Origin: Paramylibacter ulvae
GTDB taxonomy: Bacteria; Pseudomonadota; Alphaproteobacteria; Rhodobacterales; Rhodobacteraceae
Reading direction: 5' to 3'
DNA: 64,000 nucleotides
NCBI RefSeq assembly: GCF_014652655.1
Contig: NZ_BMZF01000001.1
Coordinates: forward strand, 558,001 to 622,000
Position numbers and translations under genes: made by a program. The notes beneath the pieces were generated by a model. The model saw only the letters and a list, made by a program, of their open reading frames with translations, did no database searches and was not told where the DNA came from. Below are positions 18,601 through 27,531 of the stretch, piece by piece. Within the stretch, counting starts at the first letter, position 1. Every line of letters begins with the position of its first letter.

Positions 18601-19365
18601 TTATTTTATCGGCATGCGCGCTGCGCCATCCAATCGAATTACCGAGCCATTCAACATTGCATTTTCAACAATGCTTTGAACCATTTGCGCATATTCTTCG
18701 GCATTGCCCATGCGCGATGGGAACGGAACAGCTTTTAATATTTCAGCGCGAATATCGTCGGGAAGCCCCGCGCTCATCGCGGTTTCAAAAAGACCCGGTG
18801 CGATTGTCATAACACGAATGCCAAATCGGGCTAGCTCTCGCGCAGCTGGCAATGTCATAGATGCAACACCGCCCTTTGACGCAGAATACGCCGCCTGTCC
18901 AATTTGCCCGTCTTCGTAAGCAACGGATGACGTATTGATAATAATCCCACGTGATCCATCGGCGTCAATCGGCTCTGCGGATGCCATCGCACGCGCGGCA
19001 ATATTCATCACCGTGTAGGTGCCAAGCAAATTGACCTTGATCGCCTGTGCGAATGAATCAATGCTTAAACTGCCATCACGCGGTAAAATACGCGCAGCCG
19101 TTCCAATCCCAGCACAGGACACCACAACGCGCGCAATGCCGAATGTCTTTTCGACTTGGGCAAATGCAGCTTCTACGGCCACAGCATCGGAAACATCGGC
19201 CGCTAAACCAATGCCGTCAATTTCCTTGGCCGTTGCTTGTGCAGCGTCAAGTGACAGATCAATACAGCCAACCTTTGCCCCGGCCGCCGCTAATCTTTGC
19301 GCGGTTGCTGCACCCAAGCCGCTTCCTGCACCTGTAACAACAACTGTTTGCCCATCTAGAATCAT
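18601..19365 (-). CDS. SDR, 3-hydroxyacyl-CoA dehydrogenase type
   Basis: 254 residues from ATG 19365, the start placed 6 bp after GGAGGAGG; the longer frame would begin inside the operator. SDR motifs TGAGSGLGAATA, CAGIG and YSASKGG. The family resemblance is to type II 3-hydroxyacyl-CoA dehydrogenases (LDG...VVVTG, PRDGSLSIDSFAQAIKVNLLGTYTVMNIAARAM, VIRLDGAARMPIK). Proposed step: oxidation of 3-hydroxy-3-aryl-propionyl-CoA to the beta-keto thioester. First gene of the ferulate operon. Confidence 0.83.
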   Translation of the reverse strand: MILDGQTVVVTGAGSGLGAATAQRLAAAGAKVGCIDLSLDAAQATAKEIDGIGLAADVSDAVAVEAAFAQVEKTFGIARVVVSCAGIGTAARILPRDGSLSIDSFAQAIKVNLLGTYTVMNIAARAMASAEPIDADGSRGIIINTSSVAYEDGQIGQAAYSASKGGVASMTLPAARELARFGIRVMTIAPGLFETAMSAGLPDDIRAEILKAVPFPSRMGNAEEYAQMVQSIVENAMLNGSVIRLDGAARMPIK

Positions 19366-19393
19366 AACCATCCTCCTCCATATAGTGTTCGTA

Positions 19394-19426
19394 AAAATAA
19401 TTGTTATGTCAATGAACAATTATTTT
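19394..19426 (-). promoter_or_regulatory. 12-bp inverted repeat, probable MarR operator
   Basis: AAAATAATTGTT (19394-19405) and its exact reverse complement AACAATTATTTT (19415-19426) are separated by 9 bp. The dyad nearly extends by GTA/TAC at the ends. It lies 29-61 bp upstream of the start codon of the first ferulate-operon gene, where a repressor would block the promoter. The only gene on the other side (LysR) ends here, so the site serves this operon. Confidence 0.7.
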
Positions 19427-19557
19427 ACAGGCCATCCTTGATCATCGCACAGAGCCAAGATTAGCGGATTAGTGTTTCATTTTTTCTGGATAAATGCCAA
19501 CGCATGACGACGGCGCAACCGCATGATGTTGACCAAAGTACCGACTATTGCACAAAG

Positions 19558-20460
19558 TTAATTGCGTTCTTTCTCGGCACTGCGCAGCATTTCGACAAAC
19601 ACAGTAACTTTGGCGGGGCGAAACTTTGACACTGGAAGCACCGCAAAGATACCGCCCTCGGCTAGCGACCAATCTGGCAAAACATGTAGCAACTCGCCGC
19701 GCTGCAATTGCTCGTGAACCAAATAGTCCGGAAGGATGGCGAGCCCCGCCCCGTCTTTTACGGCCTGTAAAATCGCACCGGCACTGTCGATGCAAAGGCC
19801 ACCATTCAATTTGACAGAAACAGATTGCGCATCGTCGTTTTCAAAGTTCCAATTCATTGGGTCAGATAGTGCTTTGTTTGCAATAAAATCTACATTTCTT
19901 AATTCAGTGGGATGATTGATACGTCCAAGCTGTTCAACTCGGTCTGCCGCCCCTACGAGAATTTGTCGAAAACGCCTGATTTTGCGTACGCGCAGGGTTG
20001 AATCGCGCAACCAACCGACACGGATAGCCAAATCAAGATCACCCGCCATCAGATCGCTATGCCCGTCATTCAGGTATAGCTCGACCTTACAATCAGGGTA
20101 TCGGCTACGAAATGCGGCGACAACTGGCGTTATAATGGCAATTCCGTAATCGTTAGGAGCCGTTATTCGCAAGGTGCCCGCGGGCATCTGTGTTCGTTCC
20201 GAGATTTGGTTAAAGGCATCATCGGCCTCATGCAGAATAGATGCACAAGCGATGTAAAACGCCTGCCCTGCTTCGGTCGCGCTGACTTTGCGCGTGTTAC
20301 GCACCAACAGCGTTGTCTGCAATTCCTGTTCCAACTGTGTCACCTGCGAGCTGACCACGGCCTTGGTCACCCCCAAACGCACGCCTGCATTTGTAAAAGA
20401 GCCAGTTTCCACCACAGCAGCAAAATAGGCCAGTCGATTCAGATTACGCGATTTTGGCAT
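19558..20460 (-). CDS. LysR-family transcriptional regulator
   Basis: 300 residues; N-terminal winged HTH (NLNRLAYFAAVVETGSFTNAGVRLGVTKAVVSSQVTQLEQELQTTLLVRNTRKVSATEAG) and the periplasmic-binding-like effector domain. It is divergent from the DsbA-like gene at 20555 across 94 bp, so the usual reading is that it controls that gene and itself. It is not obviously tied to the ferulate operon, whose promoter lies beyond its 3' end. Confidence 0.85.
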   Translation of the reverse strand: MPKSRNLNRLAYFAAVVETGSFTNAGVRLGVTKAVVSSQVTQLEQELQTTLLVRNTRKVSATEAGQAFYIACASILHEADDAFNQISERTQMPAGTLRITAPNDYGIAIITPVVAAFRSRYPDCKVELYLNDGHSDLMAGDLDLAIRVGWLRDSTLRVRKIRRFRQILVGAADRVEQLGRINHPTELRNVDFIANKALSDPMNWNFENDDAQSVSVKLNGGLCIDSAGAILQAVKDGAGLAILPDYLVHEQLQRGELLHVLPDWSLAEGGIFAVLPVSKFRPAKVTVFVEMLRSAEKERN

Positions 20461-20554
20461 ATACGGTTGTTAGCCTTTGGCAAACACAGTGTCAAAAAGG
20501 TTTGTCTTATCATGTGAAATAAAAACGCGCATATACCAAACAAGGAGACAGAAC

Positions 20555-21196
20555 ATGACACAAACCATCACACTACGTTACTTATTCGATCCGCTGTGCG
20601 GCTGGTGTTACGGCGCCTCGCGCTCGGTAACTCAACTTGCAAAACACCCTGCCATTGACCTGCGACCGATGCCAACGGGGCTGTTTGCTGGCTCTGAGGC
20701 ACGCCCGATGGCAGGCTTTGCCGCCCAAGCTTGGGCCAACGATCAGCGTATCGCCAAGTTAAGCGGTCGGGTATTTAGCGAAGAGTATCACCGCAATGTG
20801 CTTGGCGACACGGATGCATCCTTGGATTCAACTGTTGCAACCCGCGCCGTCATTTCCACCGCAGAGATCGCGCCATCGCGTGTGATCGAAGTGCTCGCCA
20901 CCATTCAATCCGCTCGCTACGTAGACGGCAAGGATGTGACCTCGGCCGCTGTGGTTTCCGATCTTCTGACAAAAATGGATTTGGAAGATGCAGGTGCGCG
21001 GGTCATTGCCGCAGATGATGACCTTTTGCACGCAGTTGATGTCAGAACTGACGCCGCACGCCAACTTATGTCTCGCTTCGGACAGCAAGGCGTCCCCGCC
21101 TTAATCGCAACAATTAACGGCACACAAAGCGTTTTGGACTCAGGTGTCCTCTACGCAGGAATTGACAGGGTTTTGACTACTCTGAACTTAACATAA
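20555..21196 (+). CDS. DsbA-family (FrnE-like) thiol oxidoreductase
   Basis: 213 residues from ATG 20555, preceded by AAGGAGACAGAAC; the longer frame has no support. Active-site CGWC (Cys15, Cys18) right at the N-terminus (YLFDPLCGWCYG) and the cis-Pro region GQQGVPALI match the cytoplasmic DsbA-like/FrnE group. There is no signal peptide. Followed 25 bp later by an MBL-fold gene, probably one operon controlled by the divergent LysR. A redox-stress role is a family-based guess. Confidence 0.82.
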   Translation: MTQTITLRYLFDPLCGWCYGASRSVTQLAKHPAIDLRPMPTGLFAGSEARPMAGFAAQAWANDQRIAKLSGRVFSEEYHRNVLGDTDASLDSTVATRAVISTAEIAPSRVIEVLATIQSARYVDGKDVTSAAVVSDLLTKMDLEDAGARVIAADDDLLHAVDVRTDAARQLMSRFGQQGVPALIATINGTQSVLDSGVLYAGIDRVLTTLNLT

Positions 21197-21221
21197 CCAA
21201 CTGAACAAAAGGATTAAAAAC

Positions 21222-22115
21222 ATGAACCGCAGAACTGCACTAAAAGTAACCGCCGCTGGCGCGTTGACCTCTGCTCTACCTCTTCGCATGGCATTCGCAG
21301 ACGATCAGGGCTTGAACTGGGCCCACTTCCCCGCTGGCGAAAACGGTTTTTACCGCGCGCCGACTCTGATCTCTGGCCCAACAGAAGCTGTGCTAATTGA
21401 TGGAGGCTTTACTCTTGCCGATGGTCAGGCGTTGTCCAACACTATCAAAGCCACTGGTAAAAAATTGACCACGATCTACATCAGTCAGAGCGATCCTGAT
21501 TTCTATTTCAGCTTGCGCCCCATTGTTGATGCCTTTCCACAGGTGCGGATCATTGCAGCCAGCGAAACCGTTGCTGCGATTCAAGCGAATGTTGCCAAAA
21601 AGGTCGAAACATGGAGCCCGCAGCTTGGCGAAAATGGCCCACAAACAGTTGACGATGTTGTTTTTGCACAGGCAGACGATAGCAACAGCTTGAACGTCGA
21701 TGGGTATGCAATCGACATCGTGCCAGCCGATGGTTTGGCCAACCGGCGCTATCTATGGAGCGACGACCTGCAAGCCGTTTTTGGTGGCGTCATGGTCTTT
21801 TCAAACACACATGTCTGGGTCGCGGACACCCAAACCAAAGAAGAACGCGCCGCGTGGATCGCCAATCTGGACGCCATCATTGCGCGAAAACCTAAGGTTG
21901 TTGTCCCTGGCCATATGACAACGGATGCGCCCATGGGGTTGGAAGCAGTCACCTTTACCAAAGCTTATCTTCTCGCGATTGAGGAAGAACTGGAAAAGGC
22001 CAATACGTCTGAAGAGCTGATCGCAGCGATGCAAGCACGCTATCCCGATCTGGGCATGGACATTGCGATTTCTATCGGCGCCAAGGTTCTGACAGGCGAG
22101 ATGAAATGGGGCTAA
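21222..22115 (+). CDS. MBL-fold protein lacking the metal motif, Tat-type leader
   Basis: 297 residues. Leader NRRTALKVTAAGALTSALPLRMAFA resembles a Tat or Sec signal (cleavage about 26). The fold is metallo-beta-lactamase-like (GPTEAVLIDGGFTLADGQAL, then IYISQSDPDFYF), but the canonical HxHxDH reads Q89-S-D91-P-D93-F94: three of four ligands are gone and only Asp93 stays. A later VVPGHM remains. It may be a non-catalytic binding protein or use altered chemistry. Operon with the DsbA-like gene (25-bp gap). Confidence 0.75.
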   Translation: MNRRTALKVTAAGALTSALPLRMAFADDQGLNWAHFPAGENGFYRAPTLISGPTEAVLIDGGFTLADGQALSNTIKATGKKLTTIYISQSDPDFYFSLRPIVDAFPQVRIIAASETVAAIQANVAKKVETWSPQLGENGPQTVDDVVFAQADDSNSLNVDGYAIDIVPADGLANRRYLWSDDLQAVFGGVMVFSNTHVWVADTQTKEERAAWIANLDAIIARKPKVVVPGHMTTDAPMGLEAVTFTKAYLLAIEEELEKANTSEELIAAMQARYPDLGMDIAISIGAKVLTGEMKWG

Positions 22116-22160
22116 CCTAACCCATCTACGCCATAGGGGGCGGTAGCAAACAGCATATTG

Positions 22161-22191
22161 GAGAGAGCGGCGGCCCTGTTGTCGCTCTCTC
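22161..22191 (+). terminator. stem-loop downstream of the MBL gene
   Basis: GAGAGAGCG (22161-22169) pairs perfectly with CGCTCTCTC (22183-22191), 13-nt loop, followed by GCGTTTTC. Located 45 bp after the stop codon; a probable terminator with a short T run. Confidence 0.6.
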
Positions 22192-22574
22192 GCGTTTTCA
22201 AACACTGTTAAATTAGTTGCACACATTACGAATGTTGACGCGAATTGTTCAAATAGATGCGCATCGAAGCTTTGTGCGACGAACCCAAATCTATTGTTTC
22301 CTATCAATGCTGTATAATCGTCAGCACTAGTCAAACATGCCCCACGGCACATCAACCACTGCCGGCGTCGCTGTTCACTTAAAATTCCATTACAGTTACT
22401 CTCGTTCCTACATGTCAATTGCCAAGCTAAAAAAGTGGGTCTTTGCATGATAAGCCCGTTAAGAAAGCGTAGTATTTGGCCCAAGCGGCGCTCATAGGCT
22501 GTGGGTTTGTTGTAACTGGTTGGCGGTGTTTTTTGCCGAAAACTTTGTGATACATTTAGTTGCAATCAACCATG
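22192..22574. other. gene-poor stretch before the GntR gene
   Basis: About 380 bp without a supportable gene. It is AT-richer than its neighbours and contains no repeat or tRNA I could see. A long antisense frame crossing it has no ribosome site and mostly overlaps the MBL gene, so I do not call it. The 3' end of the stretch should hold the promoter of the GntR gene. Confidence 0.5.
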
Positions 22575-22584
22575 TAACATGTTA
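22572..22584 (+). promoter_or_regulatory. GntR operator copy 1 (TAACATGTTA core)
   Basis: ATGTAACATGTTA at 22572-22584 contains the perfect 10-bp palindrome TAACATGTTA, 50 bp before the GntR start codon. The same core, extended to 12 bp (GTAACATGTTAC), occurs at 33098-33109 upstream of the facing operon. Autoregulation by this GntR protein is the simple reading. Confidence 0.6.
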
Positions 22585-22633
22585 GTTGGAATTGGCGATA
22601 AACCAACTCATTCGCGCCGCAAGGAGACACTAT

Positions 22634-23311
22634 ATGCAACCAATTGAACAGCCAAAGTCGTTGATGGAAGTGACGACGGGTAAAATCCGCGATGCAATTG
22701 TTTCTGGTGAATTGTCGTTGGGATCCAAATTATCCGAGCAACGCCTTGCAGATATGCTCGGCATCAGTCGCTCACCGGTAAGAGACGCGCTCGCTGCATT
22801 GCAAATCGAGGGGCTTGTAAATGTTTCACCCAAACGCGGATCGTTTGTGTTTACACCCGACATGCGTGATGTTGATGAGCTGTGCGAACATCGCACAATC
22901 CTCGAAATTGCCGCAATTCGCATGGGGATGGATCGCAATTATGATAAACTTATCAAAAGTTTAGAAGAGTCTTGTGATGCGATGCAACGCGCGTTGGATA
23001 AACCAAACCCAAAGAATTATTCGATTGCGGATGACCAATTCCACAAGTTCATCCTTGATGCGTCGGGCAACCGTTCGATCATAAAATCTTACAACCATAC
23101 AATCAGTCGCGCCAAAGCATTACGCACGCATCTGTTCACGATATTTGATGAAAATACTGACCGCTCGATGGGTGAACATATTCAAATTCTCGAGGCATGT
23201 CGCAACAAGGATTCCGATCTGGCGACAACGCTTATTGCAAAACATATCGAACATCTCGCAACAGCATTCCGTATCGGTCACTCCAATCAACCAACGGATA
23301 CATCGACGTAA
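22634..23311 (+). CDS. GntR-family (FCD domain) regulator
   Basis: 225 residues from ATG 22634, preceded by AAGGAGACACTAT. N-terminal winged HTH (GKIRDAIVSGELSLGSKLSEQRLADMLGISRSPVRDALAALQIEGLVNVSPKRGSFVF) and an FCD-type all-helical effector domain with candidate metal ligands (DDQFHKFILDASGN; later GEHIQILEACRNKD and IAKHIEHL). Members usually repress catabolic operons and are released by a carboxylate ligand. Lies 78 bp upstream of the ThDP enzyme gene in the same direction. Confidence 0.86.
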   Translation: MQPIEQPKSLMEVTTGKIRDAIVSGELSLGSKLSEQRLADMLGISRSPVRDALAALQIEGLVNVSPKRGSFVFTPDMRDVDELCEHRTILEIAAIRMGMDRNYDKLIKSLEESCDAMQRALDKPNPKNYSIADDQFHKFILDASGNRSIIKSYNHTISRAKALRTHLFTIFDENTDRSMGEHIQILEACRNKDSDLATTLIAKHIEHLATAFRIGHSNQPTDTST

Positions 23312-23389
23312 CCACGTTGCGCTGTAAAAAATTTAAGACACTCAAATATACGTCGTGTTCGACGTTCCAATTATTCCAAGGAAACGACA

Positions 23390-25018
23390 ATGTCAGATAA
23401 GAAAGAATATATGCACCAATCAATCGCACAGGCGGTGCGCGATCATGGTGTTGATATCATGTTTGGGTTGGTGGGTGATGCAAATCTTTTCATGGCAAAC
23501 CACTTTGTGAACGGATGCGGGGGAAAACTTGTTCCAGCAGCCCACGAAGGCGGGTCAGTTTTGATGGCGCTCGCCTACACGCAGAGCGCTGGTAAAATCG
23601 GCGTTGCAACAGTGACACAAGGCCCTGGCCTGACCAATTGTTTTACAGCACTTCGCGAAGGTGTGGTTGCACGTCGTCCCATGATCCTCTTGTGTGGTGA
23701 TACCCCTGTCACGGCTGCGTTTCACCCACAAAACATTGATCAGCGCGAAGTTGTCAAAGCTACGGGTGCTGGTTTCGAACAGGTGCAATCACCCCAAACA
23801 GCCGCGCGCGATGTCGCGAATGCGTTTTTTCGGGCACATAAAGAACGCCGCCCAATTGTTGTGAACATCCCGTCAGATTTCATGTGGGCCGAAGTTGAAC
23901 ATCAATCGGTCGTATTCCCCCGACCAAGTGTTGCTGGTGTGATTACCGAGGGCACGGTTCACGAAGAGGCAATTGGCATGATTGCCTCTGCTAAACGTCC
24001 CCTAATTCTTGCGGGGTCAGGCGCTGTTGCAGCCAAGGAAAATTTGATCGCTCTGTCTGAACGGATGGAGGCACCACTCGCCACCACATTGAAAGGCACC
24101 GGATTATTCGCGGGCCACCCCAATAACATTGGGTATTTTGGCACGCTGAGTACAGCAGAGGCATATGATGTCATTGGTGCCGCCGATTGCGTTATCGTAT
24201 TTGGCGCATGGATGCATTTTTTGACGACAGATCGTGGCGAATTGCTGAAAGGCAAGCGCGTCATTCAAGTGAACAACAATCCATCAGACATCGGAACATT
24301 CTATCAACCCGATGCTGTCCTGATTGCTGACGCGGCAAAAACAGCAGACAATATAATTTATTGGCTGGACGAAGCCGAAATTCAACCAACAGGATTTTCC
24401 ACCGAGCTCCCCGCGCATAATATCGCCACACACCCCAAAGGCGACCCAAACAAGGCCAAACCTGGGTTCATTAATTTTGAATATGCGCTGGATCGTTTGA
24501 ATGAAACATTGCCAAAAGATCGCATTATGTTGACCGATGGCGGACGTTTTATTACCGAAGTCTGGTGTCGCGTGGATGTGCCAGACCCCAAAAGTTTTCA
24601 CATGAGCGATAATTTCGCGGCCATTGGGCAAGGCATGCAACAAGCGATTGGCGCAGCCCACGGCGCCCCTACCCGTCCTGTTGTTCTGTTTACAGGTGAC
24701 GGCGGTTTCATGATGGGTGGTATGAACGAATTTAACACGGCGGTGCGAACCAACTGCGATTTGATTGTGATTGTCTGCAACGATTCCGCGTATGGTGCGG
24801 AGCACATTCAAATGATTGATCGACAAATGGACCCTGCATTGACAGAATTCCAATGGCCCTCTTTTGCCAAAGTCGCCCAATCTCTTGGCGGGCAAGCTGT
24901 CGAAGTGACATCGCCTTATGAACTGGAGACAGCGATCGAAGCCATCAAAAACCGCAAAGGCCCAATTATGGTCGAACTGAAACTGGATGCAAACAACGTT
25001 CCACGCATGCGGATGTAA
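23390..25018 (+). CDS. ThDP-dependent enzyme of the acetolactate synthase-like family
   Basis: 542 residues in the three-domain ThDP layout: N-terminal Pyr domain with cofactor-activating Glu53 (PAAHEGGSVLMALAY), a central domain, and the PP domain with GDGGF at 436-440 followed by NEFNTAVRTNCDLIVIVCND. Such enzymes decarboxylate or carboligate 2-oxo acids. It is not a recognised Ilv, Gcl or Xsc protein to my eye. In context, a 2-oxo acid made by the FAD-linked dehydrogenase at 31540-32997 is the natural candidate substrate. Ribosome site AAGGAAACGACA. Confidence 0.8.
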   Translation: MSDKKEYMHQSIAQAVRDHGVDIMFGLVGDANLFMANHFVNGCGGKLVPAAHEGGSVLMALAYTQSAGKIGVATVTQGPGLTNCFTALREGVVARRPMILLCGDTPVTAAFHPQNIDQREVVKATGAGFEQVQSPQTAARDVANAFFRAHKERRPIVVNIPSDFMWAEVEHQSVVFPRPSVAGVITEGTVHEEAIGMIASAKRPLILAGSGAVAAKENLIALSERMEAPLATTLKGTGLFAGHPNNIGYFGTLSTAEAYDVIGAADCVIVFGAWMHFLTTDRGELLKGKRVIQVNNNPSDIGTFYQPDAVLIADAAKTADNIIYWLDEAEIQPTGFSTELPAHNIATHPKGDPNKAKPGFINFEYALDRLNETLPKDRIMLTDGGRFITEVWCRVDVPDPKSFHMSDNFAAIGQGMQQAIGAAHGAPTRPVVLFTGDGGFMMGGMNEFNTAVRTNCDLIVIVCNDSAYGAEHIQMIDRQMDPALTEFQWPSFAKVAQSLGGQAVEVTSPYELETAIEAIKNRKGPIMVELKLDANNVPRMRM

Positions 25019-25024
25019 TGGTCT

Positions 25025-25054
25025 CAGCAAGTCGTGCATAACCGCGACTTGCTG
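25025..25054. terminator. terminator between convergent ThDP and sulfatase genes
   Basis: CAGCAAGTCG (25025-25034) pairs perfectly with CGACTTGCTG (25045-25054), 10-nt loop, followed on the plus strand by TTTAAAATG. It sits 7 bp after the ThDP stop and 25 bp beyond the sulfatase stop, so it probably serves both strands. Confidence 0.7.
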
Positions 25055-25079
25055 TTTAAAATGTTACCGTGCTCGCCGT

Positions 25080-26642
25080 TTACGCAAGTCGTTCTGCGAG
25101 TGGGCTTTCATCCATATGCGCTGTTAATTGTGCGATCAAACGCAATGAAAGAATGGATTTTTGTTCGGCGTAGCGGGGATCATCCCACAGGTTGCAGGTT
25201 TCGTTTGGATCGTTTTTCAAATCATACAACTCACCCCAGTCTTCAACACCATAGGTCGTGAAGCGCCAGTCGTGATTGCACAGCGAACGCACGCGCGCAG
25301 GCGGATTAAAGCCAAGTCGTGAACCGCTGTCATTATATTCAATGTAGATATCATCACGGTGTTCAGCATCAGAAGATAAGCATTGTCGAAAGCTACGCCC
25401 TTGCATACCGTTAAACGCAAGCAGGCCTGCCCGATCAAGGATTGTGGCGGGAATGTCGATGGTCGATGCCAAAGCCGAGGAACGATGCCCGCCCTGCGCA
25501 TTTGGTTCTGACCAGATCATCGGAACACGGGTTACAGAACGCATTGGCAATGCCCCCTTTAGCAGCATACCAAAATCGCCAAGGTAATCACCATGATCAG
25601 AGGTGAATACAATCACCGTGTTATCTGCCTGTCCAGTTTCATCCAGCGCCGCAACAATACGGCCAACCTGATCGTCAATCATGGTAATCATACCAGCGCT
25701 AAGCGCCATTGCCTCGCGAATGTGTTGCGGTTCGGTGCGAAACGCGACCTGTTTGTTGGGGGCTTGTTGCCCCTTTTCCCAAAGATCATTTAAATATTTC
25801 ATCGGCGGCGATGGGTTTTGATGCGCCTCATAGGGCAGATCAACTTGGAACTGTTCAGGCGCGTACATATCCCAATATTTTCCAGGTGGATTAAATGGGT
25901 GATGCGGATCGGGAAACGATACAAAGGCAAAGAACGGGTCGGCCTTTTTTGCTGTATTCCCCAAATATTCAATCGCCTTATCCGCGATCCATGTCGTCGG
26001 GTAAAATTCTTCTGGAATGGGCGTGCGATATGCCTGCGGGCAGGTATAATCATGTGCGATCTCATTTACCGGATCACAAAGTTCCTGCCAATTCGGGCAA
26101 TGTTCACGAAACCATTGCTGATAATGTCCGCCACAACGATCACCATGCCCCGTCACCATATCGACCTGTTGAAAACCGTAATATGGCAATTTCAATTCAT
26201 AAGAATTGGCCGCACTATAATTGACTGGCTGTTCTTCGATGTAAGCAGAATGGTCGGGCTTCCATGCCTCTGGTATCGGGCGGCCATCCGTTTCCCCTGC
26301 TCGATCTGATGGCATATCAAGAAACGGTTGAAGATGACTCTTGCCGATCGAGGCCGTTTGATATCCTGCCGTCGCCAGCACATCCACAAAGGTATTCGCC
26401 CGTTCGCTCAGCGCCAGACCATTATGGCGTAATCCGTGTACGCTTGGCATACGCCCCGTCATCAATGACGCCCTGTTTGGCATACAAATTGGCGCTGCGA
26501 CGTGAAAATTTTCAAACACAGCACCCTTGGCCGCGATCGCATCGATATTCGGTGTTTTTACAACCGGATGCCCCATACAACCGAGCCAATCGGCGCGATG
26601 CTGATCGGTGATAACGAACAAAAAATTGGGACGTTTCGTCAT
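25080..26642 (-). CDS. type I sulfatase (formylglycine-dependent), cytoplasmic
   Basis: 520 residues. Opens with PNFLFVITDQHRADWLGCMGHP (metal-binding Asp region); the formylglycine signature is C53-M-P-N-R in PICMPNRASLMTGR. SDHGDYLGDFGML later supplies further metal ligands. There is no signal peptide, so it should act in the cytosol after uptake of a sulfate ester (or phosphonate/phosphate ester, as the superfamily also holds those). Last gene of the operon led by the FAD-linked dehydrogenase and containing tctCBA, which suggests that the TTT system imports the ester. Substrate not identifiable by eye. Confidence 0.82.
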   Translation of the reverse strand: MTKRPNFLFVITDQHRADWLGCMGHPVVKTPNIDAIAAKGAVFENFHVAAPICMPNRASLMTGRMPSVHGLRHNGLALSERANTFVDVLATAGYQTASIGKSHLQPFLDMPSDRAGETDGRPIPEAWKPDHSAYIEEQPVNYSAANSYELKLPYYGFQQVDMVTGHGDRCGGHYQQWFREHCPNWQELCDPVNEIAHDYTCPQAYRTPIPEEFYPTTWIADKAIEYLGNTAKKADPFFAFVSFPDPHHPFNPPGKYWDMYAPEQFQVDLPYEAHQNPSPPMKYLNDLWEKGQQAPNKQVAFRTEPQHIREAMALSAGMITMIDDQVGRIVAALDETGQADNTVIVFTSDHGDYLGDFGMLLKGALPMRSVTRVPMIWSEPNAQGGHRSSALASTIDIPATILDRAGLLAFNGMQGRSFRQCLSSDAEHRDDIYIEYNDSGSRLGFNPPARVRSLCNHDWRFTTYGVEDWGELYDLKNDPNETCNLWDDPRYAEQKSILSLRLIAQLTAHMDESPLAERLA

Positions 26643-26672
26643 TGAGAATTTCCCTTACCGTTTAGTGCTGTT

Positions 26673-27491
26673 TCAATGGGAAAGCAAAACGGGGACATCC
26701 GTTTTGTTGATCACATCCGTGGTAACGCCGCCAAACACATCTTGGCTAAACTTGCTATGCTCGAACGCGCCCATCACCACAAGTTTCGCACAAATTTCCT
26801 CGGCGACGGACAATATTGTTTTGGCAATTGTGCCCCCCTTCGACATGAGGATAAAATTAGCCTCAATTCCATGGCGTTCCAAATTTCGAAGAAGAGCATC
26901 CGTACCGGCAATCCGCTTTGTTCCAACGGTCAGAACCGTTACTTTCGCCTTTTCCTCTAATGTTGACATGGCATCACCAATCGCACGCGCAGACGAGCGT
27001 TTACCGTCCCAAGCGACAAGCGCATGTTCCGCCAAACGATCCGCGTGATATCCATCGGGTACGACCAAAACTGGACGACCACTTTGCAGCGCGATCAAAT
27101 CTGGGTTCGCAGACATGTGTTCTTCGTCAACGGTATAGGAATGCGTGCCAGTCACAATCAGATCGAAAGAGCGTGCAAATTCCGATAACGATATGCCGTT
27201 CTCTTCGCTGAGGTCGACGAATTCAGATCGCTGTTCCAGACCTGCCTCTTTGGTAATTTCATGAAATCTTTGAGAGACATCCTGAATTTTACCTTTCTCC
27301 GCCTCAAAAAAAGTTTCCAAATACCGTTTGGGAACACGTCCTCTTAATGTGCGTTCAAGATCACTCTGGCTATGCGCAAGAACACCCGTAATCCAAGCAT
27401 TTCGTTGTTGGGCTAAATGGAGCGCATAGCGCAAACCACTGCCCCGTGAAGCATCGCCACTATAGGCGCTTAATATGCATTTTACCGACAT
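26673..27491 (-). CDS. universal stress protein, tandem UspA domains
   Basis: 272 residues with two Usp domains (about 1-145 and 155-272). The second has the ATP-binding-type pattern near its end (KLVVMGAFEHSKFSQDVFGGVTTDVINKTDVPVLLSH). Usp genes often accompany TTT or TRAP importers. It is placed between tctA and the sulfatase with 30- and 40-bp gaps, consistent with one operon. Function in the pathway is unknown. Confidence 0.83.
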   Translation of the reverse strand: MSVKCILSAYSGDASRGSGLRYALHLAQQRNAWITGVLAHSQSDLERTLRGRVPKRYLETFFEAEKGKIQDVSQRFHEITKEAGLEQRSEFVDLSEENGISLSEFARSFDLIVTGTHSYTVDEEHMSANPDLIALQSGRPVLVVPDGYHADRLAEHALVAWDGKRSSARAIGDAMSTLEEKAKVTVLTVGTKRIAGTDALLRNLERHGIEANFILMSKGGTIAKTILSVAEEICAKLVVMGAFEHSKFSQDVFGGVTTDVINKTDVPVLLSH

Positions 27492-27531
27492 TGGACGATC
27501 CTTTGAAATGTGTTTCCCGTTTATGATGACC

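Noticed and set aside
21801-22565. A 254-codon minus-strand open frame overlapping the MBL-fold gene and the following gap
   Set aside because: It is mostly antisense to a gene with clear homology, crosses the stem-loop at 22161-22191, lacks a ribosome site and shows no recognisable family. A weak integrase-like resemblance at its start was not convincing.
24284-25039. A 251-codon minus-strand frame antisense to the ThDP gene
   Set aside because: His/Cys-rich, low-complexity translation typical of the reverse strand of a conserved gene; it also crosses the terminator.
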